Assembly (NCBI GenBank): GCA_946800325.1
Contig: OX326956.1
Coordinates: forward strand, 15,479,167-15,543,166
Direction of reading: 5' to 3'
Length of the DNA: 64,000 nt
Source of the DNA: Luzula sylvatica
Taxonomy: Eukaryota > Streptophyta > Magnoliopsida > Poales > Juncaceae
Part shown: in pieces, positions 1-12,306 of the stretch
Layout of the letters: each line of letters begins with the position of its first letter
Numbering within the stretch: the stretch's first letter is position 1
Position numbers and translations under genes: made by a program
Notes under the pieces: generated by a model
What the model saw: only the letters and a program-made list of their open reading frames with translations
What the model was told of the DNA's origin: nothing
Database searches by the model: none

Positions 1-2860
1 AAATGAAAATTGAGTATTTTTCTTGTGTTACACTTAAAATTTAAAAAAAATATCTTAATTGAATTTTTTTAAACACTTCGGTTTTTGCATTTTAAAGAAT
101 TTTTTTAAAAAATTAAAATTTGTGTGTGTTAGTCTTTAATTATGGAGTATTTTGAGTACGATATGAAAATTGAGTATTTTTCTTGTGTTACATTTCAAAT
201 TTGACATTTTTTTAAAAATTATCTTCATCGAATATTTTGAAGTTGTTAGACTTCAATTTTTGCTTTTTGAAGAATGTTTTGAAAAAAATGAAATTTGTGT
301 GTGTTAGTCTTCAATTACCGAGTATTTTGTGCATGACATGAAAATTGAGTATTTTGCTTGTGATATACTTCAATTTTAACATTTTTTAAAAAACAATTCA
401 TAATAAAATACTTTTAAGGTGTTAGACTTCAGTTTTTGCAGTTTTAAGAAATTTTGTAAAAAATTGAAATTTGTGTGTGTTAGTCTTCAATTAAGGAGTA
501 TTTTGTGTACGACATGAAAATTGAGTATTTTGCTTGTGTTACACTTATAGTTTAACATTTTTTAAAAAAATATCTAAATTGAATTTTTTTGAAGGTGTTG
601 GACTTCAGTTTTTGAATTTTTAAGAATTTTTTTAAAAGATTAAAATTTGTGTGTGTTAGTCTTCAATTATGAAGTATTTTGAGTACGATATGAAAATTGA
701 GTGTTTTGCTTGTGTTACACTTCAAATTTAACATTTCATCAAAAATTATCTTCGTTGAATTTTTTGAAGTTGTTAGACTTTAGTTTTTGCATTTTTAAGA
801 ATGTTTTGAAAAATTTTAAATTTGTGTGTGTCAGTCTTCAATTACCAAGTATTTTGAGCACGACATGAAAATTGAGTATTTTGCTTGTGATATACTTCAA
901 TTTTAATATTTTTTTAAAAAAAATTATAATTGAATTTTTTGAAGGTGCTAGACTTATGTTTTTGCATTTTTAAGAAATTTTTCAAAAAATTTAAATTTGT
1001 GTGTGTTAGTCTTCAATTACGAAGTATTTTGAGTACGAAATGAAAATTGAATATTTTGGTCATGTTACACTTCAATTTTTTAAAAAATTTAAAAAAATAT
1101 CTTAATTGATTTTTCCTCAGGTGTTAGACTTCAGTTTTTGAATTTTTAAGAAATTTTGAAAAAATTGAAATTGTGTGTGTTAGTCTTCAATTACGGAGTA
1201 TTTTGAGTAGAACATGAAAATTGAGTATTTTTCTTGTCTTACACTTCAATTTTAACATTTTTATAAAAAATATATTAATTGAATTTTTTTGAAGTTGTTA
1301 GACTTCTGTTTTTGCATTATTAAGAAATTTTTGAAAAATTAAAATTTGTGTGTGTTAGTCTTCAATTACGGAGTATTTTGAGTACGACATGAAAATTGAG
1401 TATTTTTCTTGTGATATACTTCAATTTTAACATTTTTTAAAAAACTTCATAATTGAATTTTTTGAAGGTGTTAGACTTCAGTTTTTGCATTTTTAAGAAT
1501 TATTAGAAAAAAATTGAAATTTGTGTGTGTTAGTCTTCAATTACGGAGTATTTTGAGTACGACATGAAAATATAGTATTTTGCTTGTGTTACAGTTACAT
1601 TTTAACAATTTTTAAAAAAAATTCATAATTGAATTTTTTTTAAGGTGTTAGACTTCGGATTTTGCATTTTTAGGAAATTTTTGAAAAATTTGAAATTTGT
1701 GTGTGTTAGCCTTCAATTACGAGTATTTTGAGTACAACATGAAAATTGAGTATTTTTCTTGTGTTACACTTCAATTTTAACATTTTTTTAAAAAAATATT
1801 TTAATTCAATTTTTTAAGATGTTAGACTTCCGTTTTTGCATTTTTAAGAAATTTTTGAAAAAATTGAAATTTGTGTGTGTTAGTCTTCAATTTCGGAGTA
1901 TTTTAAGTATGACACGAAAATTGAGTATTTTTGTTGTCTTATAATTAAATTTTAACAATTTTTACAAAAACATCTTAATTGACTTTTTTTTTAAGGTGTT
2001 AGACTTCTATTTTTGGATTTGTAAGAAATTTTTTAAAAAAATTGAAATTTGTGTGTGTTAGTCTTCAATTAAAGAGTATTTTGAGTACGACATGAAAATT
2101 GAGTATTTTGCTTGTGTTACACTTCAATTTTAACATTTTTAATAAAAATATCATAATTGAATTGTTTGAAGGTGTTAGACTTTACTTTTTGCATGTCTTT
2201 GTCTTCCAATTTTAAAACAAAAAAAATAGAAATTTACATGTGAGTCTTCAATTTTGCAATTCTTTTAGGACGAAATCAAAATTAAGTATTTTGCTCCATC
2301 TAGACATAAATATTGGAATTTTTTTGAAAAAAATATGATATTTATATTTTTGAAGGTGTTAGATTTCACTTTTCCCATTTTTAGAGTTTTTTTGAAAAAA
2401 AAAAGAAGTTCGCACGTACTAGTCCTCTATTTTGGAGTTTTTTTAAGGAAAACATGAAAATTACATATTTTGTTCGTTATAGATATCAATTTTGGCATTT
2501 TATTAGAAAAACATGATAATTTTTTTTTGAAGGTGTTAAGACTTCCCTTTTAACATTTTCGCGAAATATTTGGAAAAAAATTAAATTTTCTTGTGTTCGT
2601 CTTCAATTTTCGAGTTTTTCTGAGGAAAACATTCAAAAGAAGTATTTTTTTAGTTTTAGAAATCAATTTTGGCATTTATTAGAAAATTATGATAATTGAT
2701 TTTTTGTGTTAGACTTCACTTTTTGCATGTCTTAGTCTTCAATTTTTTAAAAAAAAATAGAAATTTGCATGTGTTAGTCTTCAATTTTAGAGTTTGTTTT
2801 TAGAAAAACATGTAAAATATTTTACTCAATCTAGACAAAAAAATTTGAATTTTAGAGTTG
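1..2860. repeat. AT-rich tandem satellite, ~175 bp period
   Basis: A tandem array with a monomer of about 175-176 bp. The landmark TGTGTGTGTTAGTCTTCAAT starts at 121, 296 and 472 and recurs at this spacing to about 2050. Within each monomer the conserved blocks are GAGTATTTTGAGTACGACAT, then TGAAAATTGAGTATTTTGCT, then GGTGTTAGACTTCAG followed by TTTTTGCATTTTTAAGAA. About 12 copies are clear. From about 2170 to 2860 the units are shorter and strongly diverged, as expected at the decaying edge of an array. The array is cut by the window start, so its full length is unknown. It has no coding potential. Confidence 0.93.
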
Positions 2861-4380
2861 TGCGTCGTGCGATGGCATGGAAGAAGCACGCGAGAGAGAA
2901 GCAAGGGTTTCGTCACCGCTCGTCGTGTGGCGGCTGCCATGGCGTTCAGCTTCGTCACCGCTCGTCGTGACCATTGTTTCCCATTTTTTTGCCGCTAGGG
3001 TTTCGTCTTTTCTTTGTTCCTTTTTTATGGGTTTCCTGGGTCGGGAAAATGAGCGGAGAGAGGGGGAGAAGGGATAATTCCATGCAGATCATGTCCAGGA
3101 AGCAACGGACGGTCCTGATGTGTATAAAAAAATTTGAGTTAAATTGGATGACTGAGATCGTTTTGATGGCGTGAGTTCACCAGATTAGGATTATTTTTCT
3201 AACTTTATACATAAGTATAAATATAAATAATATAAATAACACTAGAAATGTACATATTAAAATAATGTATTAATAATAAAATTACTATATACCACGACAT
3301 AAATCATATATATTATGGTGGAAGGAAATGTGGTCTTATGGTGTCGGATTTCATCATCACATATACTCCAATAAAAAAAATTATGATTTGTCCCAAATTC
3401 ATCACCCGGCATATATATTTTATACCTTAAGTGACATATTTAATTAACACAATATGTAACAAAATACACATAATTAAAAATTATTTAATATTATTTATTA
3501 ATAGTTAATTTCGATTAGTTCTAAAAATATAAATATATTGAATACGTAAATAAATAAAATTAATTAATTGAACAAAGACGAAGTGATAAAAAATACAAAA
3601 AAAATGAAAAGAATTTAGAAAAAAAAAATCAGCACACTACGTCCTCAACAACACGCAAACATCGACCTAGTAATTTATTATTGCCCAATATGATAATTGA
3701 TGTCGAACATGTTATATTAATAATTATGATAATAATATGCTGACACAAAAAATAATGCAATAATAATAAAATATATATGGACACGACTCTATTAAGGTAT
3801 AAACAAACAAAATATTATAATATTACAATGAAAATAATATCTTATTAATTTTTAGTCTGAAATTCCATACCAATTTTAAAAACAAAAAAATAACTATTTT
3901 CGACCAAAATAAAATAAAAATAAAACAAAAATGATATCAGACTAAAAAGTACATCTCCAAAAATAAGAAGGAAACAAAAAAACAACATACCAACGCCCAA
4001 AAAGTATCTCTGTGCTTAAACTGCACAATTAAATGTACCTTGACGAAAATAATATAATGATCAGTATATAATGTCCTCATGCTGCACCATTGTCCCTTAA
4101 GCAACACAGTATACCATCCAAGTACATATATATAACTATTTAAAAAAATAAAAATCTACCTACGTAGAAAACTAAACATTACTATGTTGAAAACTAAATA
4201 ATATTACAGAATTTTCTTAGTGTGAAGATAGTCGATCCAGGAAACCATAAATCCAACCGTTGAGTATGATTTTAGTTTCCTCGTCTTCCTTCCTCTACCT
4301 TCAAACCAAGCAAAGCATTCAAATATTAATCTATAGGGAGCAAAAATTAATATTATCGAAGCCGCATTTAAACCTCTCGT
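2861..4380. other. Intergenic sequence beside the satellite
   Basis: 2861-3180 is clearly richer in GC than its surroundings and repeats the phrase TCGTCACCGCTCGTCGTG twice (near 2910 and 2955). Two short overlapping open frames (66 codons each) lie here, but they show no recognisable domain and no splice or start support. 3180-4380 is AT-rich and holds the 3' flank of the minus-strand bHLH gene. No gene is seen. Confidence 0.6.
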
Positions 4381-7040
4381 CTATGTATTGTGATTAGATG
4401 GTTGATTTTGCGGGTACAATTGTTGATACAAAGCAGCTATCTTGTGGTAGGCTTCGACATTCACTGCTGGCTGAGTAAATCCAAAACAACATTTTAGTTG
4501 AAAAATTATTAGTGATCAAAGAATCACGATGACCTTGAAATATCTAATTTTTAGTCATTTATCATCATCATCTAAATATGTTTATACTCTTATATTAGAT
4601 AAACTTTGAAAACATTTTTTTACTCACTCGAAAGGTATTTTGTCCAGTGCAAGACAAACCTCGAAAACAATCTTTTGTCAAACATTTTCTTAATAAAATA
4701 TACTTCAAAGAAGAAAATTTCACTATATATATATATATAATGATGATAAAATCTCAAGTACCAAACTTATCGTACTTTATTAAATATTTTAGTCATTAAT
4801 CCATGGATGGTTGTATTATATTTATGGGTGATTCTATGGGAGAACCTTATCGAAAGGGTATTTTGGGAATTTATAATTAATTAGATATTCTCAATTAAAT
4901 TAGTTTCCTGTTCGAGCATTGTATTAATTATTATTTAAATTAGAAGATTGAAAAATACCCAAAATACCCTTGTTAATTTGTATAAGAATTGAAAAAAAAA
5001 TTCTACCATAGAATCATCCTATATTATTTATATATCAGTTGTTAATGAAATCTTAGTATATCAATAACCTGCCATCAAAGGCAGTACCTGTGCATTCTGG
5101 CAAGCGTGGAAGGACGTGAACGGATCTGGCGCTACACTTCCTCCTGATTGTTTCATGCGATCACCCGAGACATCCCATGGAGTTGAACCGGAAGGAGCAA
5201 TTGGCACAAATCCAGTTGGCATCGGGTGGGGAAGAGGCGGCACGGCTAAACCCGTGTATCCAGCCGAAGGACCCATTTGTGTTAAATTCATCATGCCCAT
5301 GCCCATTTGTGCCATTTGGCCCATTTGAGCCATTTGAGCCATCTGGGCCATGTTGGCCATCATGGACATCTGGAAGGGAGGCATGGCCGCCATTGGCATC
5401 ATCATGCTGCTCATACGACTCATCATGTTGATCTGTGCTTGTAATTGCTTTAGGTAGTCTATCACCTCTTCTAACATCGATGCTTTATCCGTCTACAAGA
5501 AAGTAATATATGTTCAACTTCAATTAAGATTAATTTTATATAAATTGATGATTACCTTGCTCGAGTTTGGAACGAGTTTTTGTAAAGTCTTCATCTTTTG
5601 GTTGATCCGATCCCTTCTTTTCTGCACGACAATGATTATGATTATCTAGGAGATCAATTGTGTTTACTGATGTTTGTAGTAAAAGTCTGAATTCTTGCAT
5701 GAAATATTACTTCAAACTGTAATCACTAACAACTTTTTGTTCTTTATGATCACTTGCAGTGCAACAAACTTTATAGCGGGTCCTAGCGCAATCAAGGCGA
5801 ATGACTCGATACGAAGATTATAAAGATCATTCAATCATGTGTAACAGGGGATTTGATATTTTCTTCTAACTTAATGAATGGTCCCAGATGTTATCTGATC
5901 CAGCTAACGATTGTCTTTTTATGGCTGGAAGATATATGGAACTAATTATTTGGAAACACTTTTCAGGCAACTGGTACAGATATGGTACATGACTAACTAG
6001 CCCACTTCAAACTGTCTTTACTCATGCTGGTCCCAACAAAAAGTGTTTTTCTCCGATCAAAACTACAAAAAAATGAAAATTGTAATTTTTAGTTCTAATT
6101 ATTTTCTTACTCGCTCGGATTCATTATGAACGGCCGCAGCTCTGCTTCTTTTCGTTGAAATCGAAGCTCTTTCAATGCCATCCCCTTTGTGCGTCGCCAC
6201 GAGTTCTTCATCGTCACAAATAATCTCTCTCTAAACATAACACAACAATATTAATACTTTATTTGATCCAACCAATATATATTTCACTCATATTTCCTCT
6301 TGCCTGAGATAGTCGACTATGACAAATAGAATCATTCGCACCGCCACCAATGCTACAGTTCTCAGTATCCGGCGATCCTCCATCAAAAGGCGTCAGAGAA
6401 GTCGAATTATTCGTCGTTGTAAATCCTAAGTCATCTCCTGGCACCGCTACGCTACCCTGACTGGCACAAACCTTGCCATCTTCTCCCATCATCCTCGCTC
6501 GTTTTCTCATCACCATGCCCATCTCGACTTCATCCCCGCCACATGGCACGAGCGCGTCGATCACCCTCGATGCATCCACCATACCTGTTATACTCCGAAA
6601 TTTACACGAGTCATAATCTCAACTTTGAATATCAATTAGAGAACCAAACTCAATATGCATGTGTTATAATTGTATGATGTGTCGACGAGGAATATATATT
6701 TTAATTATAAGTTCATGATAATATAAACTCCCTAAGATATAATATTCCGACCGGGCATGGGGAGTATCATGTGAGTTCTTGCGGCTTCCTGAACAACTTC
6801 TTCCAACGTTCCGCCTCCGAGTTGTTGCTTGGTCCAGGCCGAGATCGGAGTAGCCGGAGAGGTGTTGTCGGCAGTGGAGAATTTAGGAAAAGATTTGATG
6901 GCTCGAGGTGCACCGAGTCCATGCGAAGAAATATTACCATTCTCCCAGGTCAGTTCAGCCACCTCGAAGTCCGACATGGGTACTACCGGTGGACGAATAT
7001 TCGGTTCGTCCAAATCCCAACTCGGTACGCACTGATTCAT
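4381..7040 (-). CDS. UNE10-like: PIF-subfamily bHLH transcription factor, UNE10/PIF7-like
   Basis: Six exons on the minus strand join in frame to 416 residues: 7040-6752, 6584-6304, 6230-6111, 5621-5556, 5492-5088 and 4470-4381. An active-phytochrome-binding-like motif (E-L-x4-G) lies near residue 30. The bHLH spans about residues 215-270, with the DNA-contact triad H225, E229 and R233 that is known to read G-box DNA. Behind it is a Met/Gln-rich stretch with MAQM repeats, and the short tail in exon 6 (VEAYHKIAALYQQL) matches the end of UNE10-type proteins. PIF family members link phytochrome to growth genes in the nucleus. All junctions are GT-AG except intron 2, which fits best as GC-AG. The leader at 7041-7330 is rich in pyrimidines on the coding strand. 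Family assignment is firm; the choice between UNE10, PIF7 and PIF8 is inference. Confidence 0.93.
6231..6303 (-). other. Intron 2 of the bHLH gene, GC-AG type
   Basis: Exon 2 ends CAG and is followed by GCAAGA; the intron ends TTTAG before AGAGAGATT. Using this GC donor keeps the frame (phase 0) and joins CHSRLSQ to REIICDDEE, the place where related proteins also change exon. The nearest GT (in ATGAGTGAA, near 6292) would need a different phase and a later AG. GC-AG introns are a known minority class in plants with donor consensus AG|GCAAG. The assignment is inferred from frame and consensus. Confidence 0.72.
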
Positions 7041-7440
7041 GATGATCTATTTCCCTCTCTTCTCCTTTTATCAGACAAGTTCCTGTTCAGTGATATAGAA
7101 ATCGATGATGACACTCTGAAATCAAATAGTAGTTTGGAGGATTGATATATGGATGTGGTTGAATTGGAAAATATGTGCAATTGGTTGTTTGGTTGAGGAG
7201 GAATTGATCAGAGGATAATGAGGGAGAAATGGAGAGAGGGAGAGGGAGGCGAGGAGTGGTGGAGGGGCCGATGGTTTTGAGTTGAGAGAAGGGGGCACGT
7301 AGACAGTGTTGAATCCACATGTCATCTTGAGAGCGAGTGCAATTTAATCTGTTTCTAATCTCTTTCACGCGATAAGTTTTAGTAATTTTATATGTGCATG
7401 TTACTTCCTGAATAATTTTACAGAAAAATCATACTTGGTA

Positions 7441-8149
7441 TCATGGTTCTCAATATCCGACTCCGAATTCTCATGGTTCTCAATATCCGACTCCGACCGG
7501 CACCGTCCACTCGGAACTCGATCGACTCGGATCAGAATTGGCCAAGTTAGAAAAAAAATCAGATTGTTGATAAAAATAATCAGAAAAAATATAAAAAAAA
7601 ATAAAAAATAATATTTTAAAAATTGATAAAACATTCATAAAGCCCACTCCAAACATTTTCAAAAAAAAATAAAACATTCATAAACATGATAAAAACAAAT
7701 TCAACTAATAAAACCAAAATTGCTACATTAAAAAAATACATTACATAACCAACAAAAAAAAATTAAATTAAAACATCTACTGTCAAAAACTGTGTAGTAT
7801 GTACAATAATATGACTATGTAGTATGTACAATAATATCTCTTCGGTGATAAACTTGACAAGGCGGTGGAAGGTTATTGCATATGGTACAATAATTTTTCG
7901 TGCATGTTATGGCTATTGAAAGGTGACTCTTCAGCGACAAAGATCAAGTGATGAAAATTGAAAACTTGCATGTAAATTTTATTTCAAAGGTCATGAAAAT
8001 TTAGATGATCTAATACAACAATTTCTAATATAAACATGTACAAGGTTACATGTTATTTATAATATAAACATCTAAAAAAAATCGGGGACTCGGACGGCGA
8101 GATACTCGGCCGATTTTTTTTATCTCGTCCGAGATTACAAACCATGTTT
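7441..8149. mobile_element. Probable non-autonomous TIR element
   Basis: The left edge (CATGGTTCTCAATATCCGAC) and the reverse complement of the right edge (CATGGTTTGTAATCTCGGAC) match imperfectly, suggesting terminal inverted repeats around an AT-rich non-coding core. The left end is itself duplicated in tandem about 30 bp apart. No target duplication can be fixed with confidence, so the superfamily is not assigned. Confidence 0.35.
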
Positions 8150-8210
8150 GTTCTCTTTAATATCACTCGACGTATTAATGTGTTATAAACGGATAATAAA
8201 TTCATTAAAT

Positions 8211-8590
8211 GTTAAATTATATTAAATAATAAATCATAATATAGATGACAAACTGTATTAATTATGTGATGAACCACATTTATTAGGTGATAAACCAAAT
8301 TATTAAAAAATAATTTGATTTATTTAATTTTAATAATGTTAAATTATATTAAATAGTAAATCATAATAGATGAAAAACCGTATTAATTATGTGATGAACC
8401 ATATTTATTACGTAATAAACCAAATTATTAAAAAATAATTTGATTTATTAAATTTTAATTCATCAAATGTTAAATTATATTAAAGAGTAAATCATAATAT
8501 ATGGCAAATCGTATTAATTATGTGATGAACCATATTTATTAGGTGATCAACCAAATTATTAAAAAATAGTATGATTTATTTAATTTTACA
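8211..8590. repeat. Three-copy tandem repeat, ~127-131 bp
   Basis: Three direct copies begin with GTTAAATTATATTAAA at 8211, 8338 and 8469. Each continues through TATTAATTATGTGATGAACC and AACCAAATTATTAAAAAATA. The sequence is AT-rich and non-coding. It is a local tandem duplication, unrelated to the satellite at the window start. Confidence 0.8.
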
Positions 8591-9301
8591 CATTATAAGC
8601 CACATTTTTTTGAACAAATTTTTTAATTACTTTATCTTCAATCTTATTTAAAAACAAAGTATTTTCATTTGTATTTTGTAGATTTTTGCGAAATTATTAT
8701 TTTTATTTTTGTTCTTATATTTTTGTTAATTTGTATGATAGTTTTATTTTGTAAAATTTTCGAAAAACTCTAATTTAGGTGTGAAACAGTGGCAATGAGT
8801 TTGTGCACCCGTTTAACACATGTTAATGAAAATCAGTCATGCGTATCTGTTTAACCCATGTTAAACGGTGGATCAATTCTGTCTAATACTTATTTTTTCC
8901 AAATTTGTAAATTTAGATTTGATTAATTATTTTTCAAACGAGTCATATGCACTCGTTTAACACTTGGTAAATGATCAATTAGTCTAGTTTGATAACTTAT
9001 TTTTCATGTTAGTAAATTTGAATTTAATTACAAATGGATGGTGGTAAACAAGGACAATAAAAATACTAAATATATTAATGATGTGTGAAACAATTAACAT
9101 TTAATTCCCTCTCATCATATATATGATGGTCCAAATAAAAATATTCATGATTCACCACTACAATTAATGCACATTTTCAATACATCAAGCATCTAGATGA
9201 ATTATAAGGAAAATAAGTATCATCACTAGAGTGGTGATATGAAGCCCTTCGCTTTTCTATGAGAAAATATATCTTGCCCCCACTATCATCCTAATATTCT
9301 T

Positions 9302-9304
<3 letters not shown>

Positions 9305-9372
<68 letters not shown>
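9305..9372. repeat. (GA)n microsatellite
   Basis: An uninterrupted run of about 34 GA dinucleotides in an intergenic region. It is not next to a recognisable transcription start. Confidence 0.97.
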
Positions 9373-9375
<3 letters not shown>

Positions 9376-10270
9376 GGCACCCCGCACTATACCGCATGGC
9401 TTAATTAGTCAAATTAATGCATTAATTATCTTCTTAATTAGATGATATCATATTTTAGCTTTTTCAGAAAAAATATCTTAAGGTTGTTAAATGTCCATCT
9501 TTCTCCATCATATAATTGTATACAAAAATGTGAAGCTTAAAAAATGCATATATATTGACATAATTGTATACACATTGCAATGGTGAAAGAATGATGTTAT
9601 CACACGTTTAAATCTAATTATTTAACATATATATATTTATATATTAAATTGGATCTATTTATTTATTTACGATATATTTATTTAGCATAGTATCATATTT
9701 AACATTAAATGATAAAATCTCATCGCATAGTATAACATGAGAGGGTGATAGAAAAGGGGGTTATATACGGTATTCTCAAAACTCACCCCGACATATTTTG
9801 ATGAAGTGAAAAGAATGAATGAGGTGGGTTAATTAGTGTCATTAATTGACTCAATTAGCAGTTTAATTGATTGTTTAATTGAATTGATATATTAGTTAAC
9901 ATGTATTAATATTAGCATACTAAAATTATTCATATGTCAGTTAACATTTAATTGGATCAATGAAGAATGTTAATCAATCCATCTAACTCATTTTACACTG
10001 GATAATTATGTAACGTAATGTTAAATTCATTTAATAACTGTTTGGTTGGTTGGAATTTTAGAATTACTATGTCTTGATTTATTTTCTTATGAATTACATT
10101 CACGTGTTTGATTTTATATTTCGATAATTAGATTAATTTCATTCAATGCATATTTTTATAATAATGATTTAAAATAAATATGATAATTTTAGAAAATAAT
10201 AATGTTGTGGGACTTATCTTTTTTTATTTGAGATCGAGTCAATGCATACATCAACAAAACATGATATCAG
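9373..10270. other. Intergenic AT-rich stretch
   Basis: No gene, tRNA or bounded repeat could be recognised between the (GA)n tract and the following TIR elements. ORFs are short and unremarkable. Confidence 0.5.
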
Positions 10271-10628
10271 GGGGTGTTCGGTTCGGGTTGTAAAATATCT
10301 TGAAATATTGTATTCCAAAGAATTCTATTACGCGGAATGATACTGCAAACTCATGTTTGGTTGATGCATTCATTCGTCCACTGATTGAATACATAAAAAT
10401 ATTACTATTTAAGTAACTATGTTAAGGAGATGATTATTATAGAATAATTTTACCATTTAATATTTGAAATAAAAAAGAATACTCACCAGAATAATGAAAA
10501 ATCATCAACGTTGGTGGTTATTCTATGAAATATGCCATATGGCATCTTGAATGAAATTACTTTATTATGTAATGTATGGAAATAACTTATGATGAATGTC
10601 AAGAAATACTAATTCAAATGAACCAGAC
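10271..10628. mobile_element. MITE-like sequence
   Basis: The left edge reads GGGGGTGTTCGGTTCGGG. The reverse complement of the right edge reads GTGGATGTCTGGTTCATT, a partial inverted match of the kind seen in Harbinger-type and other plant MITEs (GGGTGTTTGGTT-like ends). The interior is AT-rich and non-coding. Target duplications are not clear. Confidence 0.35.
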
Positions 10629-10637
10629 ATCCACTTA

Positions 10638-11775
10638 GAATGTGTTTGGATCAGGAAAACTTGCAACTTTTCTTGAAAAGTTGGATCATGAGAATGTGAT
10701 TATCATGTAGGTACATCATGGGAATCATACGTGACGGGATTGTTACATTCCCATGATGTGACACCTTCCCACGAATCATGGGAAAGTGATTATCACAAAA
10801 AATGATGGTAATGTGACATTCTCATTATATTTACAAAAATACCCTCTATTTATTATATTATTTATTTTTTGGAACATTTCTTTGTTTATTTGTAAATTAA
10901 ATATACTTAGATAATTGTAGTTATAATTAAAATAATTATTATATTTATTTTAAGAAAAATAATATATAAATTAAATATAATAAAATTATTAAATAATTAT
11001 AATGTAATATAATTATTAAGTAATTATGATTATAATATAATTATTATATAATTATTACTTATAGTATAATAATCCTAATATTATTAATTATAATAACTAT
11101 GATATTATTAGTTATAATAGTTACAATATTATTAATTATAATAATTATTAAATATAATATAGTTATAATTATTTTAAAAAAAATAATATATTTTGGCTTG
11201 ATATCCTCCTTCTAAATGTATAATTATAATTGATTAAATAAGTATATTCAAGGAACGGATCCATGATCAATTTATAGGGGGGCGAACTAAAAAAAATTGT
11301 GGTTTGAGTTTGAGGGTCTCGGACTCAAGACCTCTCATCTCCTAAACACTAATTTTACCACTACACTATTCTAGTTTTTGTGAAATATAAACAACTTTAT
11401 TGTATTTAATAATTTGGAAACGAGTAAAACCTCCATCTACAATGGATACTACCTAAGTTTACGATTTCATGGGAGGGGGGTCCCATTTGTCCCCCCTGGA
11501 TTCATCACTGGTTATATTGCTTATTTTTATTAATGATTTATCATGAAATTATTGATTATTTAATTATTCTATAAGAAAGAGTAATATTGTCATTTCATTC
11601 ACTTTACCAAGTAATCATAGTGTCAAAACAAACATGAACATATTTTTTACTTGAAATTCAAAAAAATAACCAAACACAAATATTACCGGTCAATGAGAAT
11701 GTGAATCTCGAGAATCACATTCCAAGGAATGTGATTACCATGGTAATCTCACATTACCACAGTCCAAACACACCC
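10638..11775. mobile_element. Harbinger-type non-autonomous element, copy 1
   Basis: The element starts GAATGTGTTTGGAT and ends CCAAACACACCC, giving short inverted ends, and is flanked by TTA on both sides (10635-10637 and 11776-11778). TTA duplications are typical of PIF/Harbinger elements. The interior is AT-rich with no transposase and shares blocks with the neighbouring copy at 11779-14223, including the run ATGTGACATTCTC to TTTACAAAAATACC near 10810-10855. A 262 bp hAT-like insertion lies inside it at 11249-11510. Confidence 0.65.
11249..11510. mobile_element. hAT-type MITE nested in the Harbinger-type element
   Basis: The left end CAAGGAACGGATCCATGAT and the reverse complement of the right end CAGTGATGAATCCAGGGGGG are diverged relatives of the CAGTGGCGGATCCAG-type hAT terminus. 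The flanking octamers AGTATATT and GTTATATT agree at six of eight positions, compatible with an old 8 bp target duplication. The element has no coding capacity. The GGTCTTGAGTCC stretch on the minus strand resembles a tRNA B-box but lies within this element. Confidence 0.5.
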
Positions 11776-12306
11776 TTAGTATTCTCATGTGGCAGAATGT
11801 CACATTCTCATGATGTGACACATCCTCATGAATTGTGGGAAAATGATTTCCACCAAAATGGGTTGTAATGTGACATTCCATTCCATTTACAAAAACTAGC
11901 GCTACGCCCGCGCAATTGCGCGGGTTTGTTTTTTTTTTTTTTTTTTTACATTTTTGTTGCGTTGCAATTTTATTTATTTTATAATGTGTATTTGTGCACA
12001 TACACTGCGGAAGTTATTTTGAGTGACGGTGAAAAATAAAATTTGCTCTAAATTGCGCGGGAGTTCATAAAACCGAGGAACTTACCATATTAATTTGCAA
12101 ACTAATTTCTAGATTCCGGAAATCTTATTTTTTTTTTTTTATTACTTGTTCATCGACTCTTGTCGCGTTCACACTTGGATTTTTGGCCTCACAACAAAGT
12201 TAGGAAACAAAAACAAGATTTGCAAAATACCCCTATTTTTAGCCAGAAACGCAGAAACAAAAATTGTGAATTTAACCAAGAATTAGCGACCAAGTCATAA
12301 TACAAA

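Noticed and set aside
1..2860. Regularly spaced repeats that could be mistaken for a CRISPR array
   Set aside because: The whole ~175 bp unit is repeated with no unique spacers, and the context is plant nuclear DNA; it is a satellite.
2877..3174. Two overlapping 66-codon frames in the GC-richer patch
   Set aside because: They overlap in different frames, repeat a short GC-rich phrase, and show no domain or splice support.
7401..7677. Phe/Ile-rich frames suggesting a small membrane protein
   Set aside because: AT-rich repeat DNA inside a probable TIR element; no start context or homology supports expression.
11280..11400. tRNA-like block GGTCTTGAGTCC on the minus strand as a separate SINE
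   Set aside because: It lies inside the hAT-type MITE with no A-rich tail or separate target duplication.
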